A stretch of 64,000 nucleotides of DNA, taken from contig CAZIUG010000007.1 in NCBI GenBank assembly GCA_964542645.1, positions 372,001 through 436,000 of the forward strand, given 5' to 3'. The notes under the pieces are model-generated. The model saw nothing but the letters and a program-made list of their open reading frames with translations. It was not told the DNA's origin and made no database searches. Positions 18,378 through 27,596 of this stretch are shown here, in pieces; within the stretch, counting starts at the first letter, position 1, and the number at the start of each line of letters is the position of its first letter. Source of the stretch: Moanibacter sp964542645. GTDB lineage: Bacteria; Verrucomicrobiota; Verrucomicrobiia; Opitutales; UBA2987. A program made the position numbers and the translations under genes.

Positions 18378-19463
18378 ATGTTGCGAACCCAAAAATCCGA
18401 CAGATCTCCACCCTTGGACTCAGAAGAGTTGAAGGAGGGTCTGCGAAGTAGAGCCAAAAGTCTTGGTTTCGAGGTATGCGGTATCGCTCCGGTCGACGCG
18501 CCACTCCGTCGTGATTTTTATCTGAAATGGATCGCGGAGGGGAAACAAGCGGATATGGAGTGGATGCATCGCAACAACAACCGTAGGCTCCATCCGACCA
18601 ATGTTCTGCCTGGTGCAAGGTCTATTATCTGTGTGGGGCTTAACTACTATCAACCTCAACCAACCAGGAGAGGCCGGATTGCTAAATACGCCCTTGGCGA
18701 AGATTATCATGATCTCATGATCCAACGCCTCAAGGCCCTCTGTCGTTGGCTCCAACAGAAAGGAGGCATCAATAAACCGTACGTCGATACGGGCCCGGTC
18801 CTGGAAAAATCAATTGCTGTGCAAGCTGGCCTTGGTTGGCAAGCTAAGAGTACGATGCTCCTCAATTCGACTTTTGGCACTTGGCTCTTACTTGGCGAAA
18901 TCTTCACCACTCTCGAAATTCCCCCAGATCGCCCTCAAAATGATCACTGCGGAAAGTGTACTGCCTGTATTGATGCCTGTCCTACAGGAGCCATCACCGC
19001 ACCTTACCAACTCGACCCAAGGAAATGTATATCTTACCTGACCATTGAGCACAAAGGGTCTATCCCATATCCCTACCGTGCTGCCATCGGTGACCGCGTT
19101 TTTGGTTGCGACGACTGTCTAGACGTTTGTCCTTGGAACCGTTGGGCCCGCATAACTCAAGAAGCTAAACTTCAAAGTCGACACTACCCTGACCTTCGAG
19201 AAATGCTTGCTTGGGGAGATGGTGAATTCAGACGTTTCTTTCGTAAAACTCCTGTTATGAGGCTAGGACGTGTCCGGTGGATTCGCAATGTTTGTATCGT
19301 GCTCGGTAATATCGGGACCAATGCCGATCTCGCCGCTCTTCAAAGTTGTGCCCAGGATCCGGAGCCTCTCATCGCTGAACACGCCACCTGGGCAATAGGT
19401 AGAATCGAAGACAAAGACCGCCAATCTGAGCCACTAAGAGCGGCAAAGAGCAGTACCCCGTAA
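18378..19463 (+). CDS. queG: Epoxyqueuosine reductase
   Basis: A 361-residue cobalamin- and iron-sulfur-dependent enzyme that performs the last step of tRNA queuosine synthesis. It contains the QueG N-terminal domain (GFEVCGIAPVDAP, GKQADMEWMHRN, ARSIICVGLNYY). The two ferredoxin-type clusters are CGKCTACIDACPTGAI and CDDCLDVCPWNR. A C-terminal HEAT-like segment (RNVCIVLGNIGTNADLAALQSCAQDPEPLIAEHATWAIGRI) follows. Length is normal for proteins with that tail. No other queuosine gene is in the window. Confidence 0.94.
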   Translation: MLRTQKSDRSPPLDSEELKEGLRSRAKSLGFEVCGIAPVDAPLRRDFYLKWIAEGKQADMEWMHRNNNRRLHPTNVLPGARSIICVGLNYYQPQPTRRGRIAKYALGEDYHDLMIQRLKALCRWLQQKGGINKPYVDTGPVLEKSIAVQAGLGWQAKSTMLLNSTFGTWLLLGEIFTTLEIPPDRPQNDHCGKCTACIDACPTGAITAPYQLDPRKCISYLTIEHKGSIPYPYRAAIGDRVFGCDDCLDVCPWNRWARITQEAKLQSRHYPDLREMLAWGDGEFRRFFRKTPVMRLGRVRWIRNVCIVLGNIGTNADLAALQSCAQDPEPLIAEHATWAIGRIEDKDRQSEPLRAAKSSTP

Positions 19464-19541
19464 CCCTAACGAAAGGTCTCTTCCATCCACAGATCATGCT
19501 TCCATTCGAATAGGCTACAAACTCTCTAATAGAAAAGCCCA

Positions 19542-20324
19542 ATGACAGCCCAGGGTAAACAGTATCACCTCCAGTTGAATCGCAGTCTTGTCGAAGGAGC
19601 CGAGTACGTCTTGCTTCCCGGCGATCCCAGTCGCGTGGCTAAAACCGCGCTCTATATCGACCCAAACGCCCGTCAACTTAGTTCGCACCGAGAGTACACC
19701 ACCTATCTTGGAAAACTCAAGAACCGCAATTTTCTTGTCTGCTCTACTGGTATCGGTGGACCTGGGACTGCCATCGCCCTTGAAGAACTGGCGGCTATCG
19801 GCCTAAAGTATTTCGTGAGAATTGGAACCGCCGGAGCTATTCAACCCTATATTAATGTGCCCTCACTGATCATTTCTACTGGCGCAGTTCGGCTAGAAGG
19901 AACCTCCACACACTATGCCCCAATTGAGTATCCTGCAGTTGCCGATTTCGAACTCACTACTGCGATTGTCCAAGCCGCACGTGAGTTACATCTTGAACAC
20001 CACATCGGGATAACCGCCTCATCCGACTCTTTTTACCCGGGACAGGAACGCTACGATTCTTTCTCTCAGTACGTTATTCGGCGTTTCAAAGGTTCCTTTC
20101 AGGAGTGGCAGCAGTTAAACGTGCTCAACTACGAAATGGAAGCTGCTACCCTTTTCACTGTAATTCGTACATTTGGTTTACAGGCCGCCTGTGTCTGTTC
20201 CTCCATTGTCAATCGAAACTCCGCAGAACATGTCGACCAAGACATCCTGGAAATAGCCGAAAGAAATCTTGCTAAAGCAGCTAAGAAAGCACTTGCAATC
20301 CATATGGAAGAACAAAATCCATAG
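19542..20324 (+). CDS. udp: Uridine phosphorylase
   Basis: A 260-residue nucleoside phosphorylase of the PNP/UDP family that splits uridine to uracil and ribose-1-phosphate for pyrimidine salvage. Motifs: YVLLPGDPSRVAKTA (phosphate-binding Gly/Asp/Arg), STGIGGPGTAIALEEL, FVRIGTAGAIQP, SSDSFYPGQERYDSF (a uridine phosphorylase signature) and NYEMEAATLFTV (ribose-binding Met-Glu). Length is near E. coli Udp (253). It ends 26 bases before the convergent spermidine-synthase-like gene. Confidence 0.9.
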   Translation: MTAQGKQYHLQLNRSLVEGAEYVLLPGDPSRVAKTALYIDPNARQLSSHREYTTYLGKLKNRNFLVCSTGIGGPGTAIALEELAAIGLKYFVRIGTAGAIQPYINVPSLIISTGAVRLEGTSTHYAPIEYPAVADFELTTAIVQAARELHLEHHIGITASSDSFYPGQERYDSFSQYVIRRFKGSFQEWQQLNVLNYEMEAATLFTVIRTFGLQAACVCSSIVNRNSAEHVDQDILEIAERNLAKAAKKALAIHMEEQNP

Positions 20325-20350
20325 CAATCTACACCTACGGATATTTTGAA

Positions 20351-22030
20351 CTAGTCTTCACTCTCCCAAGCCCGGAGGTAATAGTCATAAACCCGAGGAG
20401 AGGTAATTGTGCTGACATCTAAGTGATTAGAAGTCAGTTGTCGTTTCCCAAAATGCCGGGAGGCTCGCATCAATTCCGTAGTCATATAACGGGTCTCTAC
20501 GGAGAGCGACTCGATATTCTGGAACCGGTTTTGCAACCGCTCCCGAGTCCAGCGTTCAGGGTGGCCCCCGATCCACCATCCCCACTCTCCGAAACTGGGA
20601 ACATTCTCACGATAGGGAAGGACAGTGAAGCCAGCTCCTTCCATAGTGCGCCCAATGCACAGGAATGCTTCCCGAGTGTGTACCGGAGAAGAAGACTGCT
20701 GGACGAAGAGTCCATCCTTGGCAAGTTTGCTCTTGAGCAGCTGATAAAATTGCAAGCTGTAAAGCTTGGCCAATTCCGGCGAGTTGGGATCGGGGAAATC
20801 AAGTATCACGACATCGAACCGGCCAGGAATCTGTTCGATATATTTTGCAGCATCTGCATTGAGAATATGGATTTCTGCTACAGTCCCAATTCTACCCTCC
20901 CGTGGAAAATTACGATTGAGCACGTCGATTTTTTCCTTGCCGATGTCGATAAGAGCCCGATTTTTAATCACTTGGGTTCGTGCATCGCTGAGGCTATGTT
21001 CGTTTAATGCAGTGAAGTAGGAATTATCTGATGCTAGATCAGTTATCATCGGATCGATATCCACCAGGAGGACAGATTCTACATCCCCGTATTTCAGAAT
21101 CTCGCGGATAGCGAGCCCGTCCCCCCCGCCTAAGACAAGGACTTTGCGACGGCGTTGAACAAGTTCCATTGCAGGATGTACCAACATTTCATGGTAAATA
21201 TGCTCGTCTGTAGAGTTGAACTGCAAACGCCCGTTAATATAGCAGGAGATCTCGCCCTGGGAACTCTCCGTCAGTACAATATGCTGGTATTTCGAAGTTC
21301 CGGAGAAAACGATGCGATCGATAAAGAGATATTGCTCAGCGTAGGAAGTCCAATCCCCAGCCCGGGTAAAAGCAAACCCCAATGCGGTTACGCTTACCAA
21401 GCCCGCCACTAGAACTCCAGGGAAGAAAACCAACATCCGCCGGAAGTAAAACAACCCGAGAAAAGCGACGCCAGTGGTAAAAAACGAAAGGACAAATGCT
21501 GCCTCGACCATGGTAAAAAAGTGCGGAAGGATAAATATCCAAACGAGCGCCCCGCAGAGAGACCCTATGTAATCCATCTTCAAAATCCGTCCTAGATTGA
21601 TCCTGAGATCTTCACTGTAGTTCTCATTTATGCGCGTGATAAGTGGGATCTCGAATCCAATGAGCAACCCTATGGCACTTATAAAGAAATACTGAACTAG
21701 GACGAAATGGCTCGTAAAGTGACTGTAAGCGAAGAGGAGAGCAATCGGACCAAAGCCACCCAGAAATCCCAGGAGAAGTTCACTGAGGAGAAGTTTATCA
21801 ATTAGCCCGCGATCCTTGACATATTTCTGCACATCTGCACCAACTCCCATAAAGAAGAGCATCACTCCGATTATAATAGCCCATTGCCTTGCGCTGTTGC
21901 CCAGAAGATCTGATGCGGTCTTACTGAAAGTATACTCGTATGCAAGCCCACACCCTCCCATGGCAAACATACTGAATCCAAGGATAAGACTTTCTTTCCC
22001 TCGCTTTGGCATTGATTTTTCAGTTTCCAT
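20351..22030 (-). CDS. Membrane-embedded spermidine-synthase-like protein (polyamine aminopropyltransferase fold)
   Basis: 559 residues. About seven membrane helices occupy residues 15-225. They are followed by a cytosolic aminopropyltransferase domain: YQHIVLTESSQGEISCYING, LQFNSTDEHIYHEMLVHPAM, the SAM-binding VLVLGGGDGLAIREILKY (GGGDG at 301-305), VDIDPMI and VVILDFPDPNSPELAKLYS, which supplies the catalytic-type Asp. These match active SpeE proteins, which transfer aminopropyl from decarboxylated AdoMet to putrescine. An AdoMet decarboxylase lies 7 kb away in the same locus. Membrane-fused SpeE-like proteins commonly sit beside DUF350 genes; whether the acceptor is putrescine is not known. 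It diverges from the next gene. Confidence 0.85.
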   Translation of the reverse strand: METEKSMPKRGKESLILGFSMFAMGGCGLAYEYTFSKTASDLLGNSARQWAIIIGVMLFFMGVGADVQKYVKDRGLIDKLLLSELLLGFLGGFGPIALLFAYSHFTSHFVLVQYFFISAIGLLIGFEIPLITRINENYSEDLRINLGRILKMDYIGSLCGALVWIFILPHFFTMVEAAFVLSFFTTGVAFLGLFYFRRMLVFFPGVLVAGLVSVTALGFAFTRAGDWTSYAEQYLFIDRIVFSGTSKYQHIVLTESSQGEISCYINGRLQFNSTDEHIYHEMLVHPAMELVQRRRKVLVLGGGDGLAIREILKYGDVESVLLVDIDPMITDLASDNSYFTALNEHSLSDARTQVIKNRALIDIGKEKIDVLNRNFPREGRIGTVAEIHILNADAAKYIEQIPGRFDVVILDFPDPNSPELAKLYSLQFYQLLKSKLAKDGLFVQQSSSPVHTREAFLCIGRTMEGAGFTVLPYRENVPSFGEWGWWIGGHPERWTRERLQNRFQNIESLSVETRYMTTELMRASRHFGKRQLTSNHLDVSTITSPRVYDYYLRAWESED

Positions 22031-22232
22031 AGGAATGGCTACGATTAAATTTTAGGTGTGGACCTGGAGCCTATCGAAGTTCCGAGTTCTTCTTGGCCAT
22101 AAAATTAATAACACTCTTTCATCTAACCACTGGCAAGGAATCTGTCAGCCGAAGACTACCATAGATAAAAATCTCCAATTATCACGTACCCAACGCGCTT
22201 GCCCGCGGAAAATATCAGGTTATTGTAGCCAG

Positions 22233-23357
22233 ATGCAATCGGTTCGAAATTGGCTTTTTTCAAAAAAGGCCGACTTGCTCCTTCTATTCCTTCCGGTTTG
22301 GTTGACCTGGGGATTCTGTTTTGTTGCGCCCCAGAGTTGGCTTTCAGCGGCAATTCCGATCTGGGTATTTGTAGTTTTCGTTCTTGGCATCGACGTTAGT
22401 CATGTTTGGAGCACGATCTTTCGTACCTACTTAGACCGAGAAGAATTCCGTCGCCATCGGAGCCTCTTACTCTATTCCCCTCTAGTTTGCTTTACAATCT
22501 GTTTTTTAATTGCGGCAATCTCCCAGCTGTGGTTCTGGCGTATTCTTACTTATGTTGCTATTTTTCACTTTGTTCGCCAGCAATTTGGTTTTATGAGGCT
22601 CTACGCGACGCGTCGGCGTGAATCCTCTACTTTCAAGTACTTGAACGATTCATGGATGATCTATTTTTCCATGCTCTACCCCATCGTTTACTGGCACTTA
22701 ATCTCGGATAGATATTTCTCCTGGTTTGTTGACGGAGGTTTCTTAACTTTCGAGCTTTTTTCAATAGACCGGCAATCTGTGCAATGGATTCTTGACCACC
22801 TCGGCAATAGCTTCTATTGGTTGCTATTCCTGTGTTGGTTCATTGAGGAAGTCGTCATCCACAAGCGCACAGGAATCGCGATGCCATGGGGCAAGATCGC
22901 TTGGATGCTGACAACTGCCTTCAACTGGTATCTAGGAATCGTCTACTTCAATAGCGACCTTGCCTTTACCGTTACCAATGTGGTGGCCCATGGGATCCCC
23001 TATATCGTCCTGGTTTTATTCTACGTGGAGCGAAAAAAAGTAATTAAACAACCGAGCCGGTTCTCTAGCAATGATCAGTTCACCCGGAATTTCTGGATTC
23101 GATCGGCCGGGATGATCACTTTAATTCTAGTCTTCGCAACCTTTGAGGAGTTCCTCTGGGATATGCTTCTCTATAGGGACTATTCCAAATTCTTTGAGAC
23201 CATTTTAAAGTATCCAATAGCAGTATTGGACAATTCAATCACCCAAGCCCTTGCCCTGGCACTACTTTCTGTCCCCCAGGCCACTCACTATATTGTCGAT
23301 GGATTTATCTGGAAACGTAGCCAAAAAAATCCCGATCTTAAGGCTATTCTCTCTTGA
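22233..23357 (+). CDS. Polytopic membrane protein of unknown function
   Basis: 374 residues with roughly eight hydrophobic helices. I chose ATG 22233 (MQSVRNWLF), because the in-frame sequence upstream is polar and unlike a signal. Conserved-looking histidines lie at helix ends: GIDVSHVWSTIFRTYLDREE, IFHFVRQQFGFMRLY, NVVAHGIPYIV and PQATHYIVDGFIW. The spacing recalls membrane enzymes with metal-binding histidines, but I cannot assign a family. It sits between the SpeE-like gene (divergent) and an FAD amine-oxidase-like gene 18 bases downstream, so it probably works in the same pathway. Confidence 0.75.
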   Translation: MQSVRNWLFSKKADLLLLFLPVWLTWGFCFVAPQSWLSAAIPIWVFVVFVLGIDVSHVWSTIFRTYLDREEFRRHRSLLLYSPLVCFTICFLIAAISQLWFWRILTYVAIFHFVRQQFGFMRLYATRRRESSTFKYLNDSWMIYFSMLYPIVYWHLISDRYFSWFVDGGFLTFELFSIDRQSVQWILDHLGNSFYWLLFLCWFIEEVVIHKRTGIAMPWGKIAWMLTTAFNWYLGIVYFNSDLAFTVTNVVAHGIPYIVLVLFYVERKKVIKQPSRFSSNDQFTRNFWIRSAGMITLILVFATFEEFLWDMLLYRDYSKFFETILKYPIAVLDNSITQALALALLSVPQATHYIVDGFIWKRSQKNPDLKAILS

Positions 23358-23375
23358 ACAAACGAAGACGAAGAG

Positions 23376-24893
23376 ATGAATCGTCGCCGTTTCATTCGAT
23401 TATCTAGTGGTGCCTTTCTTGCCGGGCTTACCGGAGGCTGCGGCGGCCAGAGTTCGGAAGACAATCAATATGAAATCAAGGTGATTTCGGATAGGTTGCA
23501 GGCACATCAACTCTTCCAGGGGAATGTTTTGCCACTGGATGATGTTATCGACACCGATACAATCATTGTAGGAGGTGGAATCGCGGGACTCGCAGCCGCG
23601 GCTCACCTTGGAGCTAGGGATTACCATCTCTTCGAATTGTCAGATCGCTGGGGCGGCTCCTCTTCCAGCCAAAAGCATGGCAGAGAGGAATTTTCCCAGG
23701 GGGCCCACTACGAACTTGCCTATCCTGATTATTATGGAGCTGAAGCTCTCGGTCTACTGGAACGGCTTAATGTCATTGTATTCGATGGTATACGTAGGAT
23801 GTGGGATTTCCGTGAAAAGCAGTATCTTATCCCGCAGGCAATTGAGAGCATTTGTTTTGATCGGGGTAAGCCACGGGAAGGTGTCATGCCAGAAGGAAAC
23901 GGAATCGAGGATCGGTTTCTCGACTTCCTACAGCCCTATTTGGGCCGTATGCCTCTTCCTACACGTCTAATTGAAAAGGAAAACCGTAGGCTCAACAAAA
24001 TGACTTTTCATGAATACATCCGAGCGGAATCGGAACTGCCGGAACCCCTCAAACGTGCAATTGATTATCAAATGCTTGATGACTATGGATCAACCGGAGA
24101 CCAAATCTCTGCTCTGGCTGGGGTGCACTACTACACTTGTCGGCCCTATTATTCTCAGAAGGTGGAACTTTTTTCCCCTCCCCAAGGCAACGCTTATTTT
24201 GTCCAAAAATTGCTCGATGTACTGCCGCCGGAACAGATTCATCTCCATCACATGGTAAGAAATATTACAGTAGAGAAACGGAGGGTTGAAGTTGAAGTCT
24301 CGGACTTTGCGATTGGGAGGAGACGCCGAATTCGGTGCCAAAACGTGATCTTTGCGGGACATAAGCTGGGCTTAAAATATATCCTTCCGGAACTCTATTC
24401 TTTCTTTAATAAGGTAAGCTACGCTCCATGGGTCGTTTTAAATTTCGTCCTCAGTGATCACCATCGGGACAGATCTTTCTGGCAGAACGAGTGGCTTGGT
24501 AAGGAAACAGATTTCCTCGGATTCGTAGATTCAGATGCCCAGTACAACCCAAACCCGAAGAAACGCGTTCTCACCGCCTATTTCTGCCTCCCCGAGGATC
24601 AACGTTGGCGACTGACGTCCTTGGAAGATCCGGCCGAAGCCAAGCGATGGGCATCCCGCGCTATGATACTGCTCAACAAAATGTTTAGTCACCCCATCGA
24701 CGACCTCGTTGAGGTTATCTACATTAAAGCAATGGGGCACGCAATGCCAATTCCCAAACCAGGTTACCTATTCCGTGATGCCAACGATTCCAGACTTTAC
24801 CCCGAAATCGTCTTCGCTGGTGTCGACAACGGTCGATTGCCCCTATTCTTCGAGGCCTTGGATTCCGGAATAAGTGCCGCCAAGCTAACTTAG
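23376..24893 (+). CDS. FAD-dependent amine-oxidase-like protein with Tat/lipoprotein-type signal
   Basis: 505 residues. The N-terminus MNRRRFIRLSSGAFLAG resembles a twin-arginine signal, with a lipobox-like LTGGC at about 19-23 immediately after it. A Rossmann FAD-binding site follows (TIIVGGGIAGLAAAAHLG), then FELSDRWGGSS as in flavin amine oxidases. The C-terminal FAD-contact region (PEIVFAGVDNG) is also present. This predicts a folded, FAD-loaded lipoprotein exported by Tat to act outside the cytoplasm. The reaction is unknown; oxidation of a polyamine-type amine is suggested by the SpeE-like and AdoMet decarboxylase neighbours. Confidence 0.8.
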   Translation: MNRRRFIRLSSGAFLAGLTGGCGGQSSEDNQYEIKVISDRLQAHQLFQGNVLPLDDVIDTDTIIVGGGIAGLAAAAHLGARDYHLFELSDRWGGSSSSQKHGREEFSQGAHYELAYPDYYGAEALGLLERLNVIVFDGIRRMWDFREKQYLIPQAIESICFDRGKPREGVMPEGNGIEDRFLDFLQPYLGRMPLPTRLIEKENRRLNKMTFHEYIRAESELPEPLKRAIDYQMLDDYGSTGDQISALAGVHYYTCRPYYSQKVELFSPPQGNAYFVQKLLDVLPPEQIHLHHMVRNITVEKRRVEVEVSDFAIGRRRRIRCQNVIFAGHKLGLKYILPELYSFFNKVSYAPWVVLNFVLSDHHRDRSFWQNEWLGKETDFLGFVDSDAQYNPNPKKRVLTAYFCLPEDQRWRLTSLEDPAEAKRWASRAMILLNKMFSHPIDDLVEVIYIKAMGHAMPIPKPGYLFRDANDSRLYPEIVFAGVDNGRLPLFFEALDSGISAAKLT

Positions 24894-25030
24894 CTGATCA
24901 TAAAACTCTGAGAAGCTACCCAATGCAACGCCAATGATTAACTGGACTTGCTGGCTATCTCTTCTAGGATCCCTGCGGATCTCGATGCTTTTCTTACACC
25001 ATTAACTCGATATCCGAACGCTTCACTATC

Positions 25031-25933
25031 ATGAATGAACTGATAACATCTTGGATTAATGTTGAGGATATCCGGTTGCTTTTGGACCCAACCGCTGTGA
25101 TTTTCCTCGTCGTCGTTATAATCGTCCTGTTTGTGGGCAAGCTCATCAATGACTGGTGCACGAGCTACGACCTGAACGAAGAGCTCACAAAGAAGGACAA
25201 CAAGGCTCTCGCCATGTCCTTCATGGGCTACATATTCGCCATCGGCATTATCATCTGGGGCGTTCTTATCAGTCCAGTCGCAGTCGATAAAGAGGTTCTC
25301 CCGGGAAACGCATTGTTGCCTCAGCTTATGGCAACAGCTATTTGGGCCATAATTGGGATCTTACTTCTCCAATTAGCAAGGGTCATCAATGACCGTCTCT
25401 TGCTCTACAAGTTTAGGAATGTTAAAGAGATCATTGAAGACCAGAATGTCGGAACAGGAGTGGTCCAGGGCAGTGCATATATTGGTTCGGGCCTCGTGAT
25501 TATGGCCGCCTTACACGGCGAAGGCAGCGGGTCACCGGTCGTCGAAGTAGTCTCAACTCTGGTCTACTTCGCAGCTGGACAATTAGCCTTCATCTTATTC
25601 GGACTTATCTATTCTAAGGTAAGTCGCTATGATCTCCACGAAGAAATCGAAAAAGACAATGTAGCCGCTGGAGTCGGATTTGGAATGACAATGATCGCCG
25701 TTGGCGTCCTTATGTGTGGCTATATTCTTCAGAACGCATCCCTCCCCGGCCTTCTAGTATGGTTCGTAATTTCCTGTTTCCTTCTCCTGGTTTGTCGTTA
25801 CTTGGTTGACAAAACAATCCTGCCAGGGACTCTCCTTGACGAGGAAATCAGCAAGGATCGGAACTGGGGGGCAGCTTTAGTTGAGGGAATTTCCGCGATT
25901 TCCCTGGCCCTTATCCTGATTGCAATCTTCTAA
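25031..25933 (+). CDS. DUF350 membrane protein (two tandem repeats, YjfL-like)
   Basis: 300 residues with about eight membrane helices arranged as two homologous halves. Each half holds a hydrophobic helix followed by a charged signature: INDWCTSYDLNEELTKKDNKALAMSFMGYIFAIGIII in the first and KVSRYDLHEEIEKDNVAAGVGFGMTMIAVGVL in the second. A partial third copy (DEEISKDRNWGAALVEGISAI) closes the protein. This E-x-x-K-D-N pattern is typical of DUF350, the family of E. coli YjfL, which is encoded beside the PspA homologue YjfJ. Function is unknown; the context points to envelope stress. Confidence 0.85.
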   Translation: MNELITSWINVEDIRLLLDPTAVIFLVVVIIVLFVGKLINDWCTSYDLNEELTKKDNKALAMSFMGYIFAIGIIIWGVLISPVAVDKEVLPGNALLPQLMATAIWAIIGILLLQLARVINDRLLLYKFRNVKEIIEDQNVGTGVVQGSAYIGSGLVIMAALHGEGSGSPVVEVVSTLVYFAAGQLAFILFGLIYSKVSRYDLHEEIEKDNVAAGVGFGMTMIAVGVLMCGYILQNASLPGLLVWFVISCFLLLVCRYLVDKTILPGTLLDEEISKDRNWGAALVEGISAISLALILIAIF

Positions 25934-26403
25934 AGTCCTCGGCCGGGAAATGATTCACAGTCGCAATGAGCGTTCATTTTAGCCCGCCCCCTGATCAGCT
26001 TCGCCATCTGAAATAATGAAGTCTTGCTTAGACTGGTAATAGCTGCTGGCGAAACAACCATTGTCTATTTTAAGATCCACGAAAAGCTATGAGGCAGCCA
26101 GTTTCTTGAAAGTACTGTGGAGTGGGAAAGCAAGTATTCTGAAGATCCCTTTAGGAAAAGCTCTTAAGTAGGAGCCCAAGTTCTCCCTTTTGCGTTATTT
26201 GTTCAACGGAAACAGCTTGTTTTCAGGATTACATCTTATCGAAAGATTCGCAGATGACCCGTCGCCTTTCCAGAAGACGAAATACTTATGTATCCCACTA
26301 AATGCGTAGACGAAGTAGAATCTAAAACCTGTACGGATTTCATGTCTTCGACGCAGTAACCAGAGGAGGTAGCTTTCCCAAGCCATTATTGAAATAGGAC
26401 TAG
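25934..26403. other. 470-bp intergenic region, no convincing gene
   Basis: Between the DUF350 and CPBP genes. No tRNA-like fold or strong terminator seen. On the minus strand a small frame beginning at 26386 (MAWESYLLWLLRRRHEIRTG, 63 codons, ending 26195) has coding-like composition but no ribosome site and overlaps the end of this gap only. I treat it as unproven. The region may hold the promoter of the CPBP gene. Confidence 0.4.
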
Positions 26404-27138
26404 ATGGGAAATAGGAATATACAGAGAATCTGGTGCGGGGTAGCACCAGCAATGCTAATGCCACTGATAGCTTCTCTTTTCTACTTCGTTTGGTTCAGGG
26501 AGCCAGCATTTGTCCGTTTCGCCTACGTTGGCATCAAGATCTTTACTTTAGCCTGGCCCGCAATGGCAGTGTTATGGATTTTGCGCGAGACACTTCCAAG
26601 ATGGCAATTGAAGGATTCGCTTCACTGGAAAGCTCTTCCAGCGGGTATGGGCATGGGATTCCTAATCGCAATCTTGCTGTTTGCTCTCATGCGGACACCG
26701 GCAGGTGAGATGATTCGCGAAAGCACCGACCGAATTAGCGATAAGGCTATCACCCTTGGAATCACAAATTACTACTGGGGCTTCTCCATCTTTATCTCGG
26801 TCTTTCACTCCTTGATAGAAGAGTATTACTGGCGCTGGTTTGTCTATGGGCAACTTACCCGAGTTCTCCCCGCAGGATGGGCGCATATCCTTGCTGGCCT
26901 CTCCTTTTCTGCTCATCATATCGTCATAGCCACCCAATACTTTCCCAATTCCTACGGGATAATGTTTGGCCTCCTCGTAGGAGTCGGAGGGGTGTTCTGG
27001 AGCCTTCTGTACGCGAAGCATAAAACTCTCTATGGTGTCTGGATAAGTCACATGATTGTTGACTTATCGATTATGGTCATTGGTTACGACCTAATCTGTT
27101 CTCGGGCAATTCTTGCCCTACCTACCCTCGTAGCATAA
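26404..27138 (+). CDS. CPBP-family intramembrane glutamic protease
   Basis: 244 residues with about seven membrane helices. The CPBP (CAAX prenyl protease 2-like) motifs are all present: EEYYWRW (E139-E140-x3-R144), a histidine pair at 171-172 (SAHHIVIATQYF) and HMIVD (H216-x3-D220). These build the intramembrane catalytic site that cleaves peptides or, in some members, modifies bacteriocin maturation or immunity. The substrate is unknown. It lies between a DUF350 gene and tRNA-Ile, at the end of the left arm of the PspA/polyamine locus. Confidence 0.85.
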   Translation: MGNRNIQRIWCGVAPAMLMPLIASLFYFVWFREPAFVRFAYVGIKIFTLAWPAMAVLWILRETLPRWQLKDSLHWKALPAGMGMGFLIAILLFALMRTPAGEMIRESTDRISDKAITLGITNYYWGFSIFISVFHSLIEEYYWRWFVYGQLTRVLPAGWAHILAGLSFSAHHIVIATQYFPNSYGIMFGLLVGVGGVFWSLLYAKHKTLYGVWISHMIVDLSIMVIGYDLICSRAILALPTLVA

Positions 27139-27231
27139 TTTTCCCCGCCGGATGAACCTATAGATTTTGGATGGTCTATAGTACAAACCCCCCTTTAAAC
27201 ATAGGGCTTATATTTCCAGCACAGCGAGAAT

Positions 27232-27304
27232 TGGGCCCTGAGGGATTCGAACCCCCGACCAAAGGATTATGAGTCCTCTGCTCTAACCGCTGAGCTAAGG
27301 GCCC
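27232..27304 (-). tRNA. tRNA-Ile(CAT), lysidine-type
   Basis: 73 bases that fold as a cloverleaf: acceptor GGGCCCT/AGGGCCC with discriminator A, D arm GCTCAGCGGTTAGAGC, anticodon loop CTCATAA (anticodon at 27269-27271 on the minus strand), variable TGGTC and T arm GGGGGTTCGAATCCCTC. The D arm, the CTCATAATC context and TGGTC match the minor isoleucine tRNA whose C34 is changed to lysidine by TilS to read AUA, rather than initiator or elongator Met tRNAs. No CCA is encoded. Confidence 0.9.
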
Positions 27305-27596
27305 GGGATGAGACTTCAGAATACAGAAGATGGGATACAGATATTTGGACCGGGTGGCAATCATCACTTTGTAGATTCTAAACGGTCTTTCCAGCAGCTG
27401 AAATTCTCGCCGAATGCAAATAGATAGTTAACTATTTCTGTTACTCGTCAATCCGCTCCAACAACAAGCATGGCCATGAGGGGAAAAGTTTACGACAGCA
27501 TTTTACTTTCGAGCGAGAAACTGCCTCTCCAGCAATTCTCCTATCAAGAGTGGAGGCCCGCGTCAAAAACCCTATAACTGAAATATCGGCGAGACC

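Noticed and set aside
22056..22232. N-terminal extension of the polytopic membrane protein
   Set aside because: The extension is unlike a signal peptide and would cover the divergent promoter region; ATG 22233 directly precedes the first membrane helix.
27424..27435. 12-bp palindrome ATAGTTAACTAT in the gap between tRNA-Ile and the AAA+ gene
   Set aside because: Too short and isolated to assign a role.
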